Positions 36,079 to 49,063 of a DNA stretch of 64,000 nt are shown piece by piece. Made by a program: the position numbers and the translations under genes. This DNA comes from Rhizophagus sp. LPA8_4_AMF (Eukaryota > Glomeromycota > Glomeromycetes > Glomerales > Glomeraceae): contig JADRCO010000005.1 of the NCBI GenBank assembly GCA_021464525.1, positions 1 through 64,000 on the forward strand, written 5' to 3'. Position 1 is the stretch's first letter. The number at the start of each line of letters is the position of its first letter. The notes below the pieces were generated by a model. It saw nothing but the letters and a program-made list of their open reading frames with translations. It searched no databases and was not told where the DNA came from.

Positions 36079-37573
36079 ATCTTAGTCTCATTTTACTTTT
36101 TTGGTTTTATTTCGATTTTATTATCTTTTCATTCATTTTTATCTTTGGTTTTGGCTCATTTTGAACTTGCATGAATATTTTATCTTTGATTTCATTTTGA
36201 TCTCATTTAATTTTGCCTTTGGCTTTATTTTTTTTTAAATTTAAATTTAGAGGTGCGAACTTATTAGACGTAATTGTCACGTAATTAGTTAAGTCAAATA
36301 AGGATGAATTGAAAATGAATTAAGTTTGCACATCTTTTGAAGCTGACCTTGTATATTTTATTTTTACTTTTGGTTCGTTATTTCAGTGGTAGTTATTCAA
36401 AAAGTCTGTAAAATCACGTGAACCAGACCTATATAGCTGGATAATAGATAAATTTTCCCAATCACCAAAAATGAAATAAAAAATTTTCAATCAATTAATA
36501 CTATACTATAAAATAATTTTATTGGGTGATTATTTAACCCAGTGTAAGTTAGCAAACTTTTAAAAGGGTAAAAATATCCAATTAATTAAAGTTTTTATAC
36601 GTATGAAATTACATGATTTTAGCAAATTATTTTATGGTAAAATTACCCACAGTAGTACAGTATATGATTTCACTCAGGGCAACATCCTTTTTTTTTTCAT
36701 TTTGCGGTATATATTTATTTTTACCATTTAAAAAAAATTGTGCTTTAGAGGATTGATATTCCATACAATTTACGGTAAATATATTAATCATGTTAACCAA
36801 AAGAGGAATTTTTTCAAACAATACTATGTTAGCCTTCATATCTAATAAACCTTCAAAAATATGTATTAGTCATACTCACCGTTTCACGTCTATTTGTAAT
36901 CATTGTAATCCTTTAATTTATCTTTGTCTCGTATTATGATATACATAGTCTTTCTATAAGCTATAAGCCATATAATATACATGTAATTTAAACGTATGCA
37001 CTTATAATTATCTAACTACTGTATAACAAATTTTTAAATAAAGAATACTGTAAAAATAATTTAAAAATTGCAACCATTCTTAATAAATCAAACTGGTACA
37101 ATTGTGTAGTGACGTAAAGTATGCAAAACGTAAAAATTTTAGGCGTTCCAATTGATAAAATTTTTGCACTACTAATAAAATAATTATTTCATCAAATAAT
37201 CAAATATCTTATTTTATTTATTTAATCTGGATATAAAAAATTCATATACTTATGTTTATTTTAACATATTGTTAATCAATTTTTAATGTCATTTTCAGAT
37301 TCTAAAAATTGAGAACCTCTCTGAGGAATTTGATTAAATAGAATAAAATTATTTTTTAAAAGTTAGATTTTTATTTTATAAATTTGTAAGTTGGTACATT
37401 TAAAACATTGAATCTAAAGTTTACATTTATAAGACTATTATAAAATAAAAAATGTTGGATACAAAATATTTTTAAAAAGTAAAATGTATTTAATAGTAAG
37501 AATAATTTTAAATAGTGACGTTATCGAAAAATTATGAACTTACCAAGTAATATGATTCAATAAACAATAGTCA

Positions 37574-40500
37574 TCACTCATCAGGAACTAATAATACAAA
37601 GTAAATTATTTATTCTATATCTCAAAATAATAAAGTTATTATAAATAAACTTACTGTCTAAATCATTATTATCATCTTCCACAAATTTGATTATATAAAC
37701 AATTTATAAATAATTAGAAATTATAAATAAAATAAATTAAAACAAAGAATATATATATTGATCGATTACCTGTTTCAACACAAACTTTTGTTTCTGTAGT
37801 CATTTATGTAGAAATTTATTATTAAAAAAAAAAAGGAATTTATTACTTATATAATTTAATTTATTATAAATAATAATTTTTACCTTGTGCATCAGTATCA
37901 TTGTCGTTATCATCTTGAATATCTTGAATGCCTAATAATTTATCATATAATAAATACAATATTAATAAATAAAGTTTAAACCAAAAGTATTTATCGTGTT
38001 ATTAATTATTTTTTCTTTTTTAGTAAAAATTATTGTTGCAAGGTAAACGTTCTTACTTTCATTATCACACTTAATATCTTGAAATTCTTGAATATTCATC
38101 GTTCTTCCTAATTTAACCAATTTACTGAAAACTTGACTAATTAACGGTCTTTTATTTGGTTCAGGAGCCCAACATGATTTATATAATTTCAAGTACTCAT
38201 TAGGTGTATCAGGTACTGGTTCTTCCCTATGTCCACCTATTAAATCAATTTTTAAAAGATTTTCACTAATAATTTTATCGGTAAAGGGTGGTCTACCACT
38301 AGATATTTCCCACATAAGAACTCCTAAACTATAAATATCAGACTTTTCATCGTATTCATAAAAATGATTCTCTAATCGTTTAGGATCAACATACGCAATT
38401 ACTCCAAATACACCTGAATGAATATTTGTTTGAGTTTCCATACTTTTTGCAATACCAAGATCAATAATTTTAGCTTCTCCTTGATGTACTACTATATTTC
38501 CAGAGTGTAAATCTCGATGAAGAATTTTTTCTCCCTGAAGATATTTTATTCCTTCAGTAATCTGATAAGCCAACTTGATTTTATCATTCCAAGTTAATTC
38601 CGAAAAATGATCCTTTAAATACTGTCGTAAATTTCCACCATCAGCACACTCCGTTATGAGTAAATATTCTTTTGCTTCTTCATCTATAAATAAATTTAAG
38701 ATGAATCTTCATTTATTACGATTTGAATATGTCAACATATAATTTTGATATATAATTTAAGCTTACCTAAACTTATACCTAGAATACGTATTATTCTTTG
38801 ACAAAAGTTCAGCCGTCCATGCATTTTTAATTCATGAATAAAAGCTTCAGTCGGCTTATTACTAATTGATTCATTATCTTTTAATCTTTTACAAATAACG
38901 TAATTATTTGTTTTTTTCCATATTGCTTTTGAAATAATGCCAAAATGTCCTCCATCAATATTTCTTATATCTGATAATTCATCAATATTAATAAATTTAA
39001 CTAATTTATGTTTTATAATTAAATCAAACAACTCTAATCCTGAATTTTGATTCATTACTTCTAATTTATTAAAAACTTGATTAATTGTTGGTCTTGCATT
39101 GGGCTCAGAATGCCAACATGATTCGTATAAATTAAAGTATTCTTTAGGGGTATTAGGTATTCGATTTTCTCTATAACCATTAATTATATGATTCTTTGAA
39201 ATATTTTCAGCTTCAGGAGGATGACCATTAGATAATTCCCACATAAGAACTCCTAAACTATATATATCCGACTTCTTATCAAGTTCATAAGAATAATTTT
39301 CTAGAAATTTAGGATCAACATATAAAATCGTTTCATAATTATTCAAATAATCGGTTTCTATATTTTTTACAATATCAAGCATAATTTTAGCTTCTTTTTT
39401 GTGTATTACTATATTTTTAGGGTGCAAATTTTGATGAATAATATCTACATCATGAAGAAATTTTATTCCTTCAGTAATTTGATATGCTAACTTCATTTTA
39501 TCATCCCAAGTTAATTCTGAAAAATGATCCTCGAGATACTGTCGTAAAATTCCACCATTAGCATGTTGCATAATCAGTAAAAATTCATTAGCATTTATAT
39601 CTGCAAATAAAATAATAATAAATGAATATTCATTATATAAACATAAATAATAATAGTATTTATTAATATATAAGCTTACCTAAACTTATTCCAAATATAC
39701 GTACAATTCTTGAACAGAAATTGAATTTTCTATACGTCTTTAATTCGTGAATGAAAGCTTCATTTAATTGGACAAATTTATATTTTTTACAAATAACTGC
39801 TTTATTTTTCCAAGTAGTGTCTCCGTTAACGTTTGATAATTCATCTATATTAATAATTATAGCTAAATAATTATTTCTAATGGAATTGATCAATTTTTCT
39901 GGCTCCAAATTTGTTTTTATTTGAGTATATAACATTTTTCCTAATTTACTAAAAACTTGATTAATAGATGGTCTTTCACTTGGTTCAGGATCCCAACATG
40001 CTTTATATAAATCCGAGTATTCATTAGGGGTATTAGGAATTAATTTTTCTCTATGACCACTTATTAATTGGATTTTTAAAAAATTCTCAGTATCATTATA
40101 AATAAAGGGCGGTCCACCACTAGATAATTCCCACATAAGAACTCCTATACTATAAATATCTGATTTCTTATCATATTCGTAAGACTGATCATCTAAAATT
40201 TTGGGATCAACATATGGAATCATTTCGTTCAAATAATCAGATTCTGTACTTTTTGCAATATCAAGCATAATCTTGACTTCTTTTCTATGTATTACTATAT
40301 TTTTAGAATGTAAATTTTGATGAAGAACATCTTCATCATGAAGATATTTAATACCTTCAGTGATTTGATAAGCAAATTTTAATTTATCGTCCCAAGTTAA
40401 TTCTAAAAAATGACCTTTAAGATACTGCCGCAAATTTCCACCATCAGCATATTGCATAACGAGCAAATATTCTTTATTATTTTCATCTGTAAATAAATAA

Positions 40501-42211
40501 CAAATGAGAATTTGTTATAAAGCAATAAAATACTTAAGCAAAAAAAAACTTACCTAAACTTATGCCTAATACACGTAGAATTCTTAAACAAAAATACAAT
40601 TTTTTATGATGCATCTTTAATTCATGAAGGAAGGTTTTATCTAATTGGGAACTTTTAAATCTTTTACAAGCAACTAAAATATCTGTTTCTTTTATTTTCA
40701 AAGTAGCTTTTGAAATCTTGCAAAAATGGTCATTATTAATAGGAGTCATCATTGTTAATTCATCAATATTAAAAACTTCAACTAAACTATTTTCTTCAAT
40801 ATATTTGATCATTTCTGATGTTTCTAAATCACTACTTTCTGCTCTTTTAGTAATTATTTCTTGAGGATTGGAGTCAGAATAATCATTATTATTGTCTGCA
40901 GCAAGATATTCTAAATATACTAAATTTAATGAAGTTAAATTTTTGTCATAATAATAAATTGATGTCCATAAGTTCAATAAAGCATTGTGTACTTCATGAA
41001 TATTAGGGCGTAAATGTGGTTCGGTATTCCAACAATTTTCCATTAAGTTCTTGAAACTTTTTGGTATATTATCTGGAATATATGGTCTTAATCCAAAACA
41101 AATATCAAAAGTTAAACACTGATTAAAATGATTAAAAGGTGATGGAAAATCACGAGGAGGAATTGTTTCAGTTCCAATAGCATGCATTATAATTCCAAAT
41201 GAATAAATATCACTGGCTTTTGTATAAGGTTGGCAAACTAGAATTTCTGGTGCCTTATAAAGATACCATCCACCTTTTTCATCTGAATTTGATAAAGGAA
41301 GAGCTTTGCATTCCAAAAAAGTTTCTATTGCACAAAAGCTATTATTAAATACTAATACACTAGATGGATGCTTATAATATCTATGAACATATTCAGCATT
41401 GTGTAATGCTTTTAAATCTTCAGAAAGGTAAAGTAGTAAACGCAATTTCATTTCCCAGTTTAAACTATTGAAGTTATGGGAAACATACTCTGTCAATGAC
41501 GAAGTATTTTCATGAAATTGCTTTACAATAAAATAATCGTTACTGACAGGATGTTTAGAGATTCCGTAGAATTGAATTAACAGAGCATATTCTTGAGTAT
41601 GACACTTCAAATATATCTTAAGCTATATAATTTAATTATAATAAAAAAAGAACCGTTATTTTTAACAGGTGAGTTGAAAAATTCAAAATTAAATAAATTA
41701 TTAACAATTTACCTCATTTAAAATTTCTTCAATTTGGTCAACATCATCACCATCCTTCTTTATGATAGTAACTTTAGTTTCAACTCTCTCATATTTTTCG
41801 TTCTGTTGATCCCACTTGATTCTTGGTCCAACTTTCCAAATAGCTGAATATACTGTACTTGTCTTATTTTCTGATTTTGTATCTAATATATTTATGTTTT
41901 CAAGTTTGTCATAAGGAATCCATTCTAGAAAAGTTTGAGGTCTTATAGATTTTAATTGTGCATATCGAAGAAACTTATTAATTTTTTCATCTCCACTAGT
42001 CCAATTTTTAAAATTTTCTTTGCATTGTTTTCGTTCACATGGTTGACACCATTGATAATGGCTTCTTGGCCGTTTACATTTTATACATTTTCCGTATAAA
42101 CCTTTTTTCAATTTTTCTAAAAACGAAAAATTTAAGTATTAATCATACTGTATTTATATTCCATCAAAAATACAAATTTTTAATTTTCAATATACCTTTA
42201 TTTGGTTTCAT
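37574..42211 (-). CDS. Tandem four-domain kinase: three pseudokinases and one likely active kinase, 1287 aa
   Basis: Ten exons sum to a whole frame: 42211-42196, 42116-41713, 41622-40554, 40486-39680, 39600-38767, 38683-38057, 37931-37884, 37793-37770, 37675-37655, 37587-37574. The N-terminus has a small Cys cluster (CIKCKRP, CQPCERK). Domain 1 has HRYYKH for HRDLH and no DFG. Domains 2 and 3 have HQNLHSKN and HQNLHPKN, and IMLDI in place of DFG. Domain 4 has GGHFGIISKAIW, the Lys in VICKRL, HRDLHSGN, IIDLGIAKS, YVDPK and DIYSLGVLMWE, so it is probably catalytic. The arrangement resembles JAK-type pseudokinase regulation (analogy only). The introns before domains 2, 3 and 4 each fall at the same place, after GISL, so the main exons carry the C-lobe of one domain with the N-lobe of the next. 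The tail is acidic and built of small exons (48, 24, 21 and 14 nt). The acceptor of the 21-nt exon is the least certain. Confidence 0.85.
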
Positions 42212-42879
42212 TATTTCAGAGAATATATAAAATGAATTTCTTCGAAAAAAGAATTTAAAGTTCGTTTATGAATATTCACTAAATCGTCATCACGCATAAT
42301 GCTGCTGATCATGGAAATTACTAATTTGATCTGTTGAACAATCCACAAAATTTTTTGCATAGACTTGTGGTTAACTGGTTAGTCATGTTTTTATGTAGGA
42401 TACTAATGGATTAGGAATATCCGATATATTTTAAAGTCCGAACTCAGAAGTCTTAATTTGAAATTGATGGCTATGGCTAATTTGAAAACTTTCATAATTT
42501 CTCTTTTGCTTTTTTATTTTTTATTTTTATTTTTTTTAAAAAAAAGTGAATAGTTCACAACTTTACTAATCACGCAAGTGGTACTGAGCACCTCTGCAAT
42601 TTTTTTTTAAATTTTAAATCTTTAAAATTTGTTGTATAAAATATCATGAAAGAGCTAAATCATTTTATACACTTTTTAAATATCATTTTTAGTCAAAACT
42701 GCTGTATTTAACATTGTTAATGTCGATCATTTTAATTTTTTTTGCAACGTATTATTAACTATTTGTACTTAGATGTGATACGAACTCCCGTAAAAAATAA
42801 AAATGGTTTAACATTAATAATAGGAAAAGGTGTTTAAAGTATATATTAAAGTGATCTTTATTAAGCACGAAATTGAAAC
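42212..42879. other. Intergenic, 5' flank of the tandem-kinase gene
   Basis: No gene seen. A tRNA D-arm-like word GTGGTTAACTGGTTAGT (42367-42383) stands alone without a matching B box. Two T-rich runs at 42510-42540 and 42600. Confidence 0.45.
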
Positions 42880-44260
42880 ATGAATTTAATTTTTAGACAT
42901 TTTTTATTTGAGCAAGTTCGTGCATTATGACCTTCTTGATTACAAACTTCGCAAACTTCACACCATCTTAACTTGCTTTTCTACCTTCACCTTCTATATC
43001 CTCATTTAACTCCAAGTCTATTAAACAAAATAAATGTTAATAAATATAAAATTATACAATAAATCAAATGAATATATAGTACATACCTATGTTTGAATTA
43101 TTTTGTAGTGCTTTCGAAGCTTTTTATGTGGAAGTTCTTCATGATCTTTGTAATTAGTACCATTCTCTTTACTGATTTGATCAGATCGCCTTTTTTTACT
43201 TTTATAAACTTCATTCACACTTTTGGGCTTTTGGCCTTTTATTTAATGCTAATTGGATTGCTGTTGGTACGAGCGAATTCTGTTATGTCATTTCCTTGTA
43301 CAGTTTGACTTCAATTTCCATCTCTTTACCAAGCTTTTCATGTATTTCATAAAGCTATTCTACTCTACCTGTTGCAATGTAGAAATGAATATAAATAAAA
43401 GGTAAAATTTGAATTCCAATAGAATCTGAATTTCATAAACTAAATATTTTACTTGTTGCAATTACTAAATATAAATTAAATGTTTTCTTCATTATTCCAC
43501 ATTGTTGCTTTTGTGTCATTTTTTCATGGACTTCTTCTGTAAAAACATGACACCCACGAATATTCTTTAGATAAGAAAAATCACTTGCATTTCATATTTA
43601 ACTACCAAATTCATCATTTAAAATTGCGAAAATTGCTGGTTCACTAATGATTGCATTTAATTTTCTTCCATAATTAATGCATCTGAATACCAGCATTGTG
43701 ATATTGTGATATAAGACCAATGTGAAATTTGGCATTTGGAGATGATAACATTAATACAAAAAAGTGGCGGCATACCAGGCCACGATTAATTAATGTTAGA
43801 CGTGTACATAGATACCCAACATATAATACAACAAAATGTTCACTCCCGTTAATTTAAAAAATGCGCCCAAGATCAGTGATTTTTTCTGTATTAAGACCAT
43901 GATGAGCTGTTCAATTTCAATTACATGTGTATCAAACATATCTCCTGAAAATACACCATGCATTTGGTATTTCAGCAGTGAACCACAATTATATGTTTAC
44001 TGAAGGTAATAAAAAATCAGACCAAAAATAAAAGATAATTCATGACATTCTTAAATTGACATTATAACATTGATAACTGATAATGCATATTTCAATTCAT
44101 TTCATGCAATTGAAGTTTAAGATGTGCAAGTGTCAAAAACCGTTGGCATAATATGTCGAATAATGATTATGATAGTCTTACAGGAAGTTTGCCAATTGTT
44201 TCATTGTAATGCATCAATTGGCTTTCTTTAGCTAGTAGTCTTTCAATAGTATGCTTATAC
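42880..44260 (-). mobile_element. Decayed MULE-type transposon, C-terminal part (SWIM and zinc-knuckle regions)
   Basis: On the minus strand a SWIM-type block reads LINRGLVCRHFFVLMLSS followed by PNAKFHIGLI (about 43800-43715). Further on is a CCHC knuckle reading WCEVCNQEGHNARTCSNKK (about 42960-42895). This order matches the C-terminal end of MULE/FAR1-related transposases in these fungi (from memory). Stops and frame changes interrupt it. It complements the N-terminal part of the element at 21230-22560, but I cannot tell whether both are the same family. Confidence 0.65.
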
Positions 44261-44732
44261 ATTTAATACTTTATAGTTATTGCTTGAATTGAGATAATTT
44301 GGCTACTTGCCTGTAAAAAATTTGATCCGTGTTTTATCTTTCCATGTTTTTTCCGGGAATATATCATTTTCATGGAATTTATAACCTTAAATCATGAAAA
44401 TTTCATCTAGCTAACACGGATATCCGTGAATGTATCATTTTCACGGAATTTTTACGGAAGACACGGAGAAATAATGGAAATATTCGGACAAAAATTTTTA
44501 TATAGGGATAAATATAATTTTTTTTTCTAACGAAATTCACATTTAATTTTATAGCTGGAAGATATACAACAAGCATTAGACATTTCTGTACAAGATTAAT
44601 ATATAATTTAAAATAATTGACAATATAAAATTTTAATTATATTTAATAAAATAAAAAAAAATGATAAAATAATTATAATACGTTTTAAATAATATGCTAT
44701 ATTACCATTATACACAGATCGCATGTAATGTA
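44261..44732. other. Intergenic with CACGGA words
   Basis: CACGGATATCCGTG (44416-44429) is a perfect palindrome. ATCATTTTCAYGGAATTT occurs twice (44367 and 44435). Non-coding. Confidence 0.45.
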
Positions 44733-45080
44733 CAGTAGTTTTAACTCTAATAATTATCCGCGTAAATATTATTCCGTTAATATTAAAATTTCCAAATATT
44801 TTGAATTCATTATTATGATATTATGATTCTTTGTTTTTTTTCTAAGGTAGATTAGATTACTAGATTACATGTTTTAAGTTAATTCTCATACAAGAATCTT
44901 TTACTTGTCGAATCATAGATAAAACTTTATCTTAATCTTATCGTCAATCGATTACTGCTTTTCTAAATTTTTAAATGCGCAAACTCAAAACTTAAATGTA
45001 ACACGAATTGTAAACTTCAATTCATCTATAAAATTTTTGTAAAAAAAAAGTGTGAACCAGATGTACCAATCAAGTGAACA
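44733..45080 (+). repeat. Dispersed repeat, copy 2 (uninterrupted)
   Basis: Matches 20345-20890 with the same internal order but without the roughly 210-bp insert seen there. Downstream, TTGGGCCGG words at 45125 and 45232 parallel one at 20957, so the repeat may extend further. No coding capacity. Confidence 0.7.
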
Positions 45081-46549
45081 ACCGGTTTGGAACTCGATCA
45101 TTTATAATTTTGATTTTATTCTTGGGCCGGATTTATGTTATATATAACTAATTATAATAAATACTGCTGTAATAAGTTTCCTTAGTTTCCATACGGCATA
45201 ACGAATGTATAAAAAAAATTGATTTATTTTTTTGGGCCGGAATTATTGTTATATATAATAATAGGTTTATTGTATTATTATTAAAATTTTGCATTGTTTG
45301 TGAGCACGAGTGACTTAAAAGTGAATTTAATTAATAATTGGAAATTAGAAATGAAGGAATTAATGAAGCAATTTCTATGTTCCTTTAAGAGGGGAGACTA
45401 TCGTTTTCGATAATGATAGGAAAAAGTTCGAAGGAGGGCCATCAAGCAATTGAGTTTGTATTTAAAAACAACAGTGATATTGTACGTGGTATAATACTAA
45501 ACTAAATGAATTACCACGAAATCCAAACGACCAAATTTTTACAATAAAACATTAATATTTGCGAAGTGGTTTAAAAAATCATTACATATTAAATATTAAT
45601 TGTTACTTAGTTTTTGCGATGTACAGTATTAAAAATATTAAATTTGCGAAATATTTTAAAACTTTTATTTTTTAAAAATATTTAATTGTTACAATTTATT
45701 ATTATTAATAAAAAAACCAATTTTAAAATTAAATACTAACCAGGAACGAACGATTTCATTGGTTGACGTGACGAACGGAGAAATTAACGTGATCGATTTT
45801 TTTCATAGTGCGTAGACCTTCGCTCGCTCAGAATAATTACCGAAAAATATTAATTTTTTAATTATTACAGTATTACAATAATATTACGTCTATAAAAAAA
45901 AGTATTTAAAAAAATGTGTCGGGTCCAGGTAATATGCGAAACTTCGCCCTTTCTAACGGTTATAAAATCAAAAAGGTGGCCATATACTGTATATATCACA
46001 TGATTTAATATATATATTATGTGATTTGATATCTTTTATTTTGCTCTTAGGGTTTTTTGCAGCTTTTAATATTGTTTCAAAAGTCCGTTGGAGCGAGTTC
46101 ATTAAGTGTTTTTTTAAACTCCTTATCATTCTATACAAAATCCTCTGGCTCACTATCCGTTAGATCACATATATGTTATATGATTTATTGTGTTCACAAA
46201 AAAAAATATCTTCTTCAGTTTATTTTTCTAATAAGCGCTTCTGTTTTTTATTTCTTGAGTATGTTTAAGTTGTACATTTCTCTTTTTTTGGAGGTATGTT
46301 TGAGTTGCGGTTTAAGGAAGAATTCAGAATACAGGTTGAAAATTATGCAATATTATTTTCGCAATATTTTTTTTATATTAGAATACATATAAAATTGGAC
46401 GATCTTAAAAATAATAGATTTCATGATCAAATTATAAACTCTCAGTTATTACAATCACAATCACAAAGTAATATTCTATCAAATAACAGGCTTAAATTTT
46501 TTTATAATAATAAAAAATTTTTTTCTATTCATTTTCAGCTCTCCTTTAA
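45081..46549. other. Intergenic
   Basis: No gene supported. TTTGGGCCGGA-type words repeat at 45125 and 45232, followed by related ATTATTGTTATATATAA stretches. ATCACATGAT (45994) sits near its partner ATGTGAT (46019). Short open frames here look like chance. Confidence 0.45.
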
Positions 46550-46595
46550 AGTTACCTGGATTTAGATTGTGTGTGTCCAGCAAGAACCTTTCACA

Positions 46596-48312
46596 GATCT
46601 TCAGTATTGTCAAGTGTATACTTTTTCAACAATTCAAGCTGAGACCGTTCAAGTTTGGGTTTGGGCTTAATTTCCGAGCTGGTGATCTCCCATTCTTCGT
46701 TAGAGAACAATTTTTTGGTAGTTGCATCCGCATCATTAATTATAAAAGAATGCAAATACGACTCATGATGTGAATTCCTACTAAACTCGTATATAACTTG
46801 TTCCACTTTACGTTCACTCTTTAATGTTCAAATGTAATGTGGGCCCATGTTCAAATTGCTTCACGATAAGATTTCATATCAGCATCAGAAAGTGGAATGC
46901 TGCCAGTTGACTCCTCTTGCTCAATATCGGTGTAAATACTGCTGAAGGAGGCTTCAGAACTATCACATACTGCATCAAGAAACAAACTTTTTTTCCAATT
47001 TTGTTTAGAAACATTAGTTAATAATACATAAATTAATAGACATGCTTTTTTACCATTTAAGCAAGTTAGTTGTAGAATATACTTACGGGTTGGAGTGCTT
47101 GACCTATCACACTTTGGGCTATTTATACTGCTAGTACCTCCTCTACTAGATGATGACGGGCTAATGAAGGATCATCATCCTTATCCTCCACGTTCTTGCT
47201 GGTGGTTTTGGACTGTAATACAAGAAAATTTTTTGAGAGAAATTCGCTCCTTTATCATGGGGTTGCATTCTATACACACTTTAACTGAGCCATACGATTT
47301 TTATCCTGTAAATATAATAAACAGTCATTAAAAATGCTACATAAATTCAAGGCGACACAAAACTTCATCATCATACCGACTTTTTTGAAAGAGATAACTG
47401 TTTATTCCGCTTTTGTCGGGTAGGCATGATATGTTGATATTTCCAATCTGAATATAAATGCCGCCTAACGAATGGTAAACGTTGCGAAATGTTCCAAAGT
47501 CATCATAATAGAGATTAATATATAATTTGTATACTGGAAGATTTGTTGCCGGTTCTTTAAATGCAGCGAATTCAGAAGGATGTCAGTAGAAATTGTCATC
47601 GGACTAAATACAAAAGAAAGATTTAGTTTCTATCAGAAAATCACCATCTCATAACTTCCTGGCAAAAAAATTATGCATTTGTTTTGATTCGTTTTTCAGG
47701 AAAGCTGAACACTAGATGAAGAGGAAAAAAATATCAATTTATTGTGAATGCGGGAATAAATGTGACCAAATACTTACGCAATTTCGTTTCCGTGACTCTT
47801 ATTGCTGGCTGAAATACAATTCTTTTCCTCTCTCAGATGAGTATTTAATGAAGTTTCGTACCTGTACTGTATAAATCAAACCATATAATTAATAGAAGGA
47901 AAGTATCAGAGAGTTAATGTTAAAACTTTGAATTCATCTCTTCAATTTCTTCGTTTTGTACCAATATAATAAGCTCAGTCAATCGCTCTTTTCCATCCTT
48001 TTGTCAATTGAGTAATAAATAAACGAAAATAAATTAGTTAATAAAGCATCAAAAAATACTATGCCTTAACAATTGATATTACGACGAGGAAACCCAGAGT
48101 GGCGCGTGGGCATCCTGTTTAGTATTGACCTGACTCAAAGCCAAGTTATGTATCAACGAATTATGCCCTTCTGCACGCAAAAATTACTATGACAACCTAA
48201 TAAATTTGCTTTCGAGTTCTCCTTTGTTAAAAGGTTGTATTTTTTGTTCAATCGCTTCTAAACTCTTGTACTGGTAGTTATAGACTTTAATAGGGCTAGA
48301 AGGAATCGACAT
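46596..48312 (-). pseudogene. Decayed or many-exon gene of a repetitive family, function unknown
   Basis: Protein-like blocks read in order on the minus strand: MSIPSSPIKVYNYQYKSLEA from 48312, AEGHNSLIHNLALSQVNT near 48180, GKERLTELIILVQNEEIEEM near 47995, YYDDFGTFRNVYHSLGG near 47515, LDAVCDSSEASFSSIY near 46985, and an open segment (46806-46591) with PKPKLERSQLELLKKYTLD. Some joints look like GT-AG introns, others need frame changes. The DFGTFRNVYHSLGG block recalls a high-copy family of these fungi whose function I cannot name. Probably a decayed transposon-related gene. Confidence 0.5.
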
Positions 48313-49063
48313 TTTATTAAGAGCGTAGTGAATTAGGACCAGCTATCAACAACATATGATGAGAAAAAAATTATCATTCAAATCATTTTTTTTCGCGTCA
48401 GGTTACACGTTAGTAACGTTACACATTTCACGTTCCATAACTTTTATAAGGCGAATTTTTGATCGGGATTTAACTTGATCAGTGATCCACTACACTTTTA
48501 TCTTTAAACTTTTAACCTTTATATTAAATCATGATATTCATATCGGAGATTTAAATACATTCTATTAAAGATTCCACACAACTTAAATAATATAGACTAA
48601 TATTCTTCACAAGTACAATAAGTATTATGATCTTCTATATTGTACCATCATCATTGTTCTTATTCTCATTTTATGATTTTTCTTTCATTAAAAGTTCTAG
48701 TAGGAAATAGATTTTAATTCAATTTCAGACTAAAAAAAGTTATATATTACTCCTTCTAATATAAACATGTTAATGTGATAAAGCACAAATACAATCAAAA
48801 CTTACTGCTCCTAAGTACAATTCAGTCTCAAATTCATAAAGATTGTCTTCTATATAGGGATTGGAATCGATTCTAAAAAAATTGAAACTAAATAGTAAAA
48901 TCGATTCTCAAAAATAGATTCTTAACAATTTTTTACATATAGACCATTTGGCTCTAAAACAATTTCCAATGTGCCCTAAGCGCTGCCGTCTATTAAAAAA
49001 ATCTTAAAAGGTTTGATAATCAATTCCGATACCTACTTCTACAATAATTCAAGTACTAAATAG

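Larger units (their letters stand above)
34041..37573. other. Intergenic between the two kinase genes
   Basis: No gene seen. A second tandem duplication of about 115 bp lies at 34087-34310; TTTCTTAGTTTGTAATTTAA occurs at about 34133 and 34251. Further on are the 11-bp tandem repeat at 34935-35010, the large inverted pair 35120-36078 and an ATCACGTGAT palindrome at 35322-35331. GACCCGGGGACCCGGGG (about 35167) is a small direct duplication. Confidence 0.5.

Noticed and set aside
42367-42383. tRNA-like A-box word (GTGGTTAACTGGTTAGT)
   Set aside because: No B box (GTTCGANTC), acceptor stem or anticodon arm could be found downstream; at most a decayed SINE remnant.
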